Origin: Chitinophagaceae bacterium UBA2791
Lineage (GTDB): Bacteria; Bacteroidota; Bacteroidia; Chitinophagales; Chitinophagaceae
Length of the DNA: 11,600 nucleotides
Direction: 5' to 3'
Assembly (NCBI GenBank): GCA_002352105.1
Contig: DEHV01000058.1
Location: 7,837-19,436 of the forward strand
Part shown: positions 7,246 through 11,600 of the stretch, piece by piece
Layout: each line of letters begins with the position of its first letter
Numbering within the stretch: position 1 is the first letter of the stretch
Made by a program: the position numbers and the translations under genes
Notes under the pieces: model-generated
Told to the model about the DNA's origin: nothing
The model's input: only the letters and a program-made list of their open reading frames with translations
The model's database searches: none

Positions 7246-7890
7246 TTATGGAGCCAGGCGATCCAGTCGCCAATTTCCGCTTTCCTCAAGACTATACTGC
7301 AGCCGGTCATGCAAGCGGTTCGACCGGCCCTGCCAGAACTCAATAGTAATGGGCCTGAGCAGGTATCCCCCCCAATGAGGAGGCCGGGGCGGATTTTTCC
7401 CTTCATATTGCCCCGCAACTTCTTTTACCCTTTCTTCCAGCCATTGCCTCCCCGGGATGACCTGGCTTTGGGGAGAGGCAATAGCGCCTATGCGGCTGCC
7501 TTCGGGGCGGCTATTAAAATATTCCTCGCTTTCCTCCTCGCTCAACTTTTGTACCAGACCCGTAATACGAACCTGGCGTTCCAGTTCTTTCCAGAAAAAC
7601 ACCAGGCATGCCCGGGGATTTTCTTCTAACTGCTGCGCTTTAAAACTGTGGTAATTGGAAAAGAAACTAAACCCTCTTTCATCACAACCCTTTAATAATA
7701 CTATCCTGGCCGATGGAATGCCATCTCTTGAAGCGGTAGCCAGGGTCATGGCGTTTACTTCGGCGATCTGACTGTCGACCGCCTCCTTCCACCAGGTAAG
7801 AAACTGGGATATCGCGTTCGACGCCGCATCATTTTCTGAGAATGATCTAAGCTTATAGTCCATCCGGATATCGGCAATACGATCTGACAT
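7246..7890 (-). CDS. pdxH: Pyridoxamine/pyridoxine 5'-phosphate oxidase
   Basis: This FMN-dependent cytoplasmic enzyme oxidises pyridoxine or pyridoxamine 5'-phosphate to pyridoxal 5'-phosphate, the last salvage step of vitamin B6. Family motifs appear in order: RIVLLK (residues 62-67, FMN contact), FSNYHSFKAQQL, FFWKELERQVRI, SRPEGSRIGAIASPQSQ, and the signature EFWQGRSNRLHDR with Arg192 and His194 near the C-terminal LAP. At 214 residues the length is normal. An open frame extends to 8004, but its first 38 residues are unlike the family, and a promoter element (7908-7915) lies inside that extension. I therefore start at MSDRIAD (7890). A second ATG two codons earlier (7896) is equally possible. 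Confidence 0.95.
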   Translation of the reverse strand: MSDRIADIRMDYKLRSFSENDAASNAISQFLTWWKEAVDSQIAEVNAMTLATASRDGIPSARIVLLKGCDERGFSFFSNYHSFKAQQLEENPRACLVFFWKELERQVRITGLVQKLSEEESEEYFNSRPEGSRIGAIASPQSQVIPGRQWLEERVKEVAGQYEGKNPPRPPHWGGYLLRPITIEFWQGRSNRLHDRLQYSLEESGNWRLDRLAP

Positions 7891-7907
7891 AGGCATATGA
7901 TATCCCG

Positions 7908-7915
7908 CAAAGATA
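7908..7915 (-). promoter_or_regulatory. -7 promoter element of pdxH
   Basis: On the minus strand these bases read TATCTTTG followed by C, a perfect TAnnTTTG element. The start codons at 7896 and 7890 lie 11 and 17 bases past it, so the transcript would have only a few untranslated bases. No TTG is visible at the usual -33 distance. It settles the start choice for pdxH. Confidence 0.5.
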
Positions 7916-8090
7916 AAGAGATAAAAGAATTGTCGGCGGTTCTGAATCGGCGCTGCCTGAGCTATGTTTCGGGGAACGACCGATGAAGGCATGCTTTGCA
8001 TCATCAGGTTGGCATAGCCTTATCCACGCGGTTTCTGCCGCGCCCGGCGACTATGGGGCAAACAAAAACATTGACAACGCTATGTATTGC

Positions 8091-9107
8091 CTATTTTTTT
8101 TCGAAAGTTTCAGAAGAAGCGCGGGACAACAGCGTTTCGATCTCATTGATCCTGTTGAGTTGCGCTTCCAGCTTTTTATTGTGGCCGGACACCTGCTGTA
8201 GATCGTTGACGAGTTCCTCCAGGAAGGTTGTTTTTTTAGCCAGCTGCTGCCGTTGGAAATTGGCTTCGCGCAGCTTTTCTTCCGTATCTGCCAGTATTCT
8301 GGACAATCGCTGGCTTTCTTCTAAAAGGGAAAGGTTACGGAGTTTGATCTCATCGCATTCCTTGGTGAGCCGGAAATAGGACTGCTGCAGCTCATTGTAT
8401 TCAAAATTCTTATGCTGCGGAATAATGGTATCTGTCTTTAATTTCTGAAGCTTATCCTGCAGGAAATTGAATTCCTCATATGCTTTCTCCAATCTTTCAT
8501 TCATCTCCTTTGATAACAATTCATACTGGCGGAAATAACTGAGTTCCGAATCCTTGGCGGCAAGGGCATGCCTGAGTTCCCTTATGTCCGCATTGAGCGC
8601 TTCATTAGCCTTAAGGATATCGATGTTTTTTCTCTCCGCATCCTTTAGCTGATTCAGCTGTTCCACCATGCGGCTGATCTGCCGGTTATTGTCTTCCAGG
8701 TTTTGTTGCGCGCTGGCCAGCTCCGAAAGATAATCTGTGGCGCTCAACACCCTGCTGTCCCGCGCTTCCTCCGCCTTTTTGATTTCCTGCTGCATTTCCT
8801 CTATTTGACCGAGCAGCAGTTTTTCATTTGACTGCGCCTGGGATAGTTCCTTTTCCAGCCGCTCTTTATTCTTTTCATGGATCTCTATCTGCTCATACAA
8901 CTTAAGACGTTGTTCATCGGAATCTGAAATACCGGAGCTTTCGCCGGGTATTTGTGTCTCATTTTCCATGCCTGTAGCCGGCGCTTTGCCGCCCGACCAG
9001 TAAAAATGAATGGAAAATCCTAATAAAATGGCTGCTAATAAAAAGATGATGATTTCGGGCAGGCCTATGGTAAGCTTGATGGAAAGCAGGACGGATAACG
9101 TGTTCAT
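8091..9107 (-). CDS. Membrane-anchored coiled-coil protein of unknown function
   Basis: I do not recognise a named family. The 338-residue protein begins with a short amphipathic stretch and one transmembrane helix at about residues 15-37 (LPEIIIFLLAAILLGFSIHF), then a flexible Gly/Ser-rich linker. From about 62 to 325 it is almost pure Glu/Lys/Gln/Leu-rich coiled coil with only short breaks, for example around the YFRQYE and FEYNELQQSYFRLT segments. This gives a long rod anchored at one end. It may look SMC- or myosin-like in searches through coiled-coil composition alone; no Walker A motif or ATPase head is present. It lies 159 bases downstream of pyrH on the same strand, where frr is often found, and 200 bases upstream of pdxH. 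The short inverted repeat AACGGTTCA/TGAACCGTT (9108-9116, 9162-9170) lies directly before its start codon. Confidence 0.75.
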   Translation of the reverse strand: MNTLSVLLSIKLTIGLPEIIIFLLAAILLGFSIHFYWSGGKAPATGMENETQIPGESSGISDSDEQRLKLYEQIEIHEKNKERLEKELSQAQSNEKLLLGQIEEMQQEIKKAEEARDSRVLSATDYLSELASAQQNLEDNNRQISRMVEQLNQLKDAERKNIDILKANEALNADIRELRHALAAKDSELSYFRQYELLSKEMNERLEKAYEEFNFLQDKLQKLKTDTIIPQHKNFEYNELQQSYFRLTKECDEIKLRNLSLLEESQRLSRILADTEEKLREANFQRQQLAKKTTFLEELVNDLQQVSGHNKKLEAQLNRINEIETLLSRASSETFEKK

Positions 9108-9170
9108 AACGGTTCAGAGTAAGGTTTGTGATCGGGATAAACGCCGTTCTTCAAGGGATGTTGAACCGTT
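9108..9170 (-). repeat. 9-bp inverted repeat in the leader of the coiled-coil gene
   Basis: AACGGTTCA (9108-9116) and TGAACCGTT (9162-9170) are perfect complements, 45 bases apart. In minus orientation the second arm ends at the base just before the ATG, so folding in the RNA would tie up the ribosome landing region. Short enough to be chance. Confidence 0.35.
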
Positions 9171-9266
9171 CTGAATAGCTGCCTGGAGCAGTTTTCAGAC
9201 CCGAAAAATACTATCCGCAAGCCAATATTGCAAGCGCCTGGAAAAATATAATTGATGGATTGAGGA

Positions 9267-9980
9267 TCAATCCTTTACAAGAGTGCCCACCTTTTCGCCG
9301 GTAACCACCCGGTGAAGATTGCCCGGTTTGTTCATATCAAATACGATGATGGGCAGCTTATTCTCCATGCAGAGCGTGAAAGCCGTCATATCCATCACCC
9401 GGAGATTTTTGGAGATGCATTCCTGGAAGCTAATGGAGCCGAATTTTTTTGCAGCGGGATCTTTTTCGGGGTCAGCCGTGTAAATGCCGTCCACCCGCGT
9501 GCCCTTCAATATTACTTCGGCCTCTATCTCAATAGCCCTGAGCGATCCGGCCGTATCGGTGGTAAAATAAGGATTCCCGGTTCCGGCGCCGAAGATGACC
9601 ACCCTTCCTTTTTCCAGGTGGCGGATCGCCCTTCTGCGAATATAGGGTTCGGCCACCTGTTCCATTTTTATTGCGCTCTGCAGCCGGGTATATACGCCCA
9701 CTTTTTCGAGCATGGCCTGCATGGCCATTCCATTGATCACGGTAGCAAGCATTCCCATATAATCGCCCTGAGCCCGCTCAATGCCCGTTTCTATTTCATT
9801 CATGCCGCGGTAGATATTTCCTCCGCCAATAACGACGGCTACCTGAACGCCCAACTCTGTAATGCCCTTAATATCCCTGGCATATTGTTCTATCATCACC
9901 GGATCGAGGCCAAAGCTTTTATCTCCCATTAATGATTCACCGGATAATTTAAGCAGAATGCGTTTGTATTTCGGAAGCAT
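9267..9980 (-). CDS. pyrH: UMP kinase (uridylate kinase)
   Basis: A 237-residue cytoplasmic enzyme of the amino-acid-kinase fold that phosphorylates UMP to UDP, the committed kinase step to UTP and CTP. Motifs in order: KLSGE (residues 11-15, phosphate binding), VVIGGGNIYRG (49-59), GDYMGMLATVINGMA (UMP binding), FGAGTGNPYFTTDTA, KGTRVDGIYTADP (ATP binding) and MDMTAFTLCMEN. The length matches bacterial PyrH. The start MLPKYKRILLKLSGE is standard, and no Shine-Dalgarno precedes it. It follows tsf, as in many bacteria, but is separated from it by 343 bases that hold a terminator and its own promoter. It therefore seems to be transcribed independently of rpsB-tsf. No frr gene follows. Confidence 0.97.
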   Translation of the reverse strand: MLPKYKRILLKLSGESLMGDKSFGLDPVMIEQYARDIKGITELGVQVAVVIGGGNIYRGMNEIETGIERAQGDYMGMLATVINGMAMQAMLEKVGVYTRLQSAIKMEQVAEPYIRRRAIRHLEKGRVVIFGAGTGNPYFTTDTAGSLRAIEIEAEVILKGTRVDGIYTADPEKDPAAKKFGSISFQECISKNLRVMDMTAFTLCMENKLPIIVFDMNKPGNLHRVVTGEKVGTLVKD

Positions 9981-10006
9981 GGATGACGGGTAGTTTTAAG
10001 TTGCTG

Positions 10007-10036
10007 CAAAGAAAAGACTTTTTCTTTTAAATCAAA
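10007..10036 (-). promoter_or_regulatory. Probable promoter of pyrH
   Basis: On the minus strand TTTG (10036-10033) is followed after 18 bases by TTTCTTTG (10014-10007), seven of eight matches to TAnnTTTG. The spacing equals that of the HU promoter. The pyrH start is 26 bases past the -7 element. Confidence 0.55.
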
Positions 10037-10146
10037 ATCAGGCAATAACCCGGTTTAGGTTTTTATCCCGGACAGACGGCGCGCTCAAATGGGAAACACA
10101 ATATAAAGGTCATTGCTGTCTGGATACGGCCCGCATCGACATAAAA

Positions 10147-10262
10147 AAGAGGAAGTATCAAAAGTAAAATGAAGGCTCGGAGAATCGCTTAAACGGAAAA
10201 CTTCTCCATCAGGTACCCGAATAAAAAGAGGGTGTATCGGACTTTTGATACACCCTCCTCTT
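10147..10262. repeat. 116-base element bounded by imperfect inverted repeats; possible MITE remnant or structured 3' end
   Basis: The left end reads AAGAGGA then AGTATCAAAAGT (10147-10165). The right end, read on the opposite strand, is AAGAGGAGGGTGTATCAAAAGT less its last bases: AAGAGGA and GTATCAAAAGT are identical, with three extra bases and one mismatch between them (10241-10262). Inside lie two hairpins, GGAGAA/TTCTCC (10179-10207) and the tsf terminator. Similar 'gtatcaaaagt' ends recall insertion-sequence or MITE ends in Bacteroidota, which is memory only. No target-site duplication is evident and no transposase is present. Confidence 0.45.
10221..10257 (-). terminator. Rho-independent terminator of tsf
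   Basis: On the minus strand GAGGGTGTATC (10257-10247) pairs perfectly with GATACACCCTC (10238-10228) around an 8-base loop, and TTTTTAT follows at once. The hairpin begins 66 bases after the tsf stop. Stem length, tight loop and T-run are all typical. Confidence 0.85.
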
Positions 10263-10323
10263 ATATCATTCCTGGATAAAACAGAACCGGGTAGCGCGTC
10301 ATGGATAACTGACGCTTCGGCTC

Positions 10324-11163
10324 TTATCCCAGCGCCACTCTTTTAAACGCCTTTACCTGCAGGGAGGGGTCCACGCTTTTCAGGTAGTCTCCCACGCTCT
10401 TGGACCCGTCTTTAACAAAGACCTGGGCCAGTAATGTTTGTTCTTTAAAAAACGCATTCAGCTTGCCGTCGGCGATCTTAGCGATCATTTCGGCGGGCTT
10501 GCCGGCCATTTTAGGATCGGCCTGTATCTGCTCGGTAACGATCGCTCTTTCCCTTTCAATGGTAGCAGCGGGAACGCTGTCCGCATCCAGCGCCACAGGA
10601 TTCATTGCCGCTATTTGCATGGCGATATCCTTGCCTGCCTCGGCAGCTTCTTTGTTAAGTCCTACCAATACGCCGATCCGGTTGGCGCCATGAATATAAG
10701 AAGCTACATATTCCGCGTCAATGCGTTCAAATTTAGTGATGCCTATCTTTTCTCCGATGCTTGCCAGCTTATCGTTTATCAGGTCGGCAATTTTTGCGCC
10801 ATTGATCGCCGTGCTGTTCAGCTCCTCGATATTGGCCACATTGTTTTGAATAGCGGCATTCCCTATACTCTGGGCAAATGCAATAAAGTCGGCGTTCTTA
10901 CTCACAAAATCCGTTTCACAGCTAACGCAAAAAGCAATACCTGTTTTGTTATCGGCGGTAGTCTGAGCGATCACAACGCCTTCCTTTGCTTCACGATCGC
11001 CGCGCAAGGCAGCCACTTTCGCTCCTTTTTTGCGTAACCAGTCGATTGCCGCTTCAAAATCTCCGTTTGTTTCGGTAAGCGCTTTCCTGCAGTCCATCAT
11101 ACCCGCGCCGGTTGCCTGGCGAAGCTTATTGATGTCGGCCGCTGTTATAGTTGCTGTAGACAT
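10324..11163 (-). CDS. tsf: Translation elongation factor Ts
   Basis: EF-Ts removes GDP from EF-Tu so that it can be recharged with GTP. The 279-residue protein has the N-terminal UBA-like domain with the signature LRQATGAGMMDCRKAL (residues 14-29) and the core motif CVSCETDFVSKNADF, where TDFV (84-87) is the segment that disturbs the EF-Tu magnesium site. The rest is the two-lobed dimerisation core, ending QVKAFKRVALG. I start at MSTATITAADI (11163); an in-frame ATG seven codons upstream would add MKKIINI, unlike the family and unnecessary. It follows rpsB after 53 A/T-rich bases, the near-universal rpsB-tsf pair, and is ended by a strong hairpin terminator. Confidence 0.97.
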   Translation of the reverse strand: MSTATITAADINKLRQATGAGMMDCRKALTETNGDFEAAIDWLRKKGAKVAALRGDREAKEGVVIAQTTADNKTGIAFCVSCETDFVSKNADFIAFAQSIGNAAIQNNVANIEELNSTAINGAKIADLINDKLASIGEKIGITKFERIDAEYVASYIHGANRIGVLVGLNKEAAEAGKDIAMQIAAMNPVALDADSVPAATIERERAIVTEQIQADPKMAGKPAEMIAKIADGKLNAFFKEQTLLAQVFVKDGSKSVGDYLKSVDPSLQVKAFKRVALG

Positions 11164-11216
11164 AATATTTATTATTTTTTTCAATAAAAGAATCTAAGAA
11201 TCCGGTCAGGCCGTTA

Positions 11217-11600
11217 TTATCTGCCGCCTGGCCTGCGGGCTCCTCCGCCCTGGGGACGGCGTTTCTGCGGCGCGGCGCCTCCGCGGCCTCTTCCGCCCGG
11301 GCTGCCTGCTCCGGCTCCGCGGCCGCGCCCTGCTTCAGCTTCCGCTTCAGCCTGTAAACGCGCAGCCTTCTTTTCAACATCATCCGTAGGCGCTTCTTCC
11401 ACCTCTTCATCCTTGGCGGCCTGTCTTTCGGCCAGCCCTTCCGCGATAGCTGCAGTAATATAATTGGTGATGATCGCAATAGACTTGGTAGCGTCGTCAT
11501 TGCCGGGGATGGCAAAATCCACCTTATTGGGATCGCAATTGGTATCAACAATACCAAAAGTAGTGATGCCTAATCTTTTGGCCTCTGCCAGCGCAATATG
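11217..11600 (-). CDS. rpsB: 30S ribosomal protein S2 (C-terminal 127 residues, 5' partial) with a long RGG-rich tail
   Basis: The frame is open to the window edge, so the gene begins outside. The visible S2 core includes AEAKRLGITTFGIVDTNCDP followed by the conserved FAIPGNDDA and a final helix (IAIITNYITAAIAEGLAERQ). S2 is a late-joining protein of the small subunit and binds 16S rRNA with S1. The core ends near fragment residue 62. About 65 further residues follow: an acidic helix-like part (KDEEVEEAPTDDVEKK), an Ala/Glu segment, then a Gly/Arg-rich tail (GRGRGAGAGSPGGRGRGG) ending ARRPGGR, encoded at 11220-11330. E. coli S2 ends soon after the same helix. The tail's DNA is markedly GC-rich. 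It leads into tsf, probably one operon. Confidence 0.96.
   Translation of the reverse strand, partial: HIALAEAKRLGITTFGIVDTNCDPNKVDFAIPGNDDATKSIAIITNYITAAIAEGLAERQAAKDEEVEEAPTDDVEKKAARLQAEAEAEAGRGRGAGAGSPGGRGRGGAAPQKRRPQGGGARRPGGR

Larger units (their letters stand above)
9981..10323. other. 343-base spacer between tsf and pyrH
   Basis: No gene is visible. Read on the minus strand it holds, in order, the tsf terminator (10221-10257), an inner hairpin GGAGAA/TTCTCC (10179-10207), a second copy of the terminator-like sequence (10147-10165), then about 110 bases with nothing clear, and finally the pyrH promoter (10007-10036). Confidence 0.6.

Noticed and set aside
3152..8034. Shared 11-mer CCACGCGGTTT in two spacers (3152-3162 and 8024-8034)
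   Set aside because: Matches of this length are expected by chance in a window this size, and the flanks do not align.
9312..9932. Plus-strand open frame of 206 codons opposite pyrH
   Set aside because: It is an antisense shadow of pyrH, whose motifs are unmistakable. The translated product resembles no family and has no promoter.
10438..11037. Plus-strand open frame of 199 codons opposite tsf
   Set aside because: Antisense shadow of the clearly identified EF-Ts gene.
11126..11557. Minus-strand Arg/Lys/Glu/Ala-rich frame of 143 codons overlapping rpsB
   Set aside because: It is the alternate frame of the GC-rich, repetitive S2 tail. The S2 frame continues to the window edge with conserved residues.

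Overview
The window comes from a Bacteroidota chromosome, most likely the Chitinophagales/Chitinophagaceae (the family is inference). The gene starts lack Shine-Dalgarno sequences. Several start regions carry the Bacteroidota promoter element TAnnTTTG, and two have a TTG element 18 bases upstream. A tiny THX ribosomal protein gene and a lipoprotein with a short lipobox signal fit the same phylum. Nothing indicates a plasmid, a phage or a large mobile island. I see no CRISPR array, tRNA or rRNA.

Left part (1-3.6 kb), mostly plus strand. It holds the 3' end of cobalamin-dependent methionine synthase (metH), a convergent LOG-family nucleotide hydrolase 12 bases away, a divergent exonuclease III gene, a 354-base gene-free stretch, and an HU-type DNA-binding protein with a clear promoter. 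A long inverted repeat after HU closes this part.

Middle part (3.7-7.2 kb), the accessory-looking section. It has a secreted BNR_4-type beta-propeller protein (minus), the 36-codon gene for 30S protein THX (plus), and a 544-residue lipoprotein with Ig-like, fibronectin III-like and propeller-like parts (minus). The lipoprotein's function cannot be read from sequence.

Right part (7.2-11.6 kb), all minus strand. Transcription order is rpsB (5' end outside the window) - tsf - pyrH - a membrane-anchored coiled-coil protein - pdxH. rpsB and tsf are 53 bases apart and probably one unit. tsf ends in a strong terminator within a 343-base spacer, and pyrH has its own promoter. The usual next gene, frr, is absent; a 338-residue coiled-coil protein takes its place. 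pdxH has a promoter element so close to its start that the leader must be only a few bases.

I do not find a convincing undescribed multi-gene system. The best leads are the 116-base repeat/terminator region after tsf, where one arm has two possible partners; the RGG-rich tail on ribosomal protein S2; the coiled-coil protein; and the solitary BNR_4 protein with a GC-rich hairpin in its leader.
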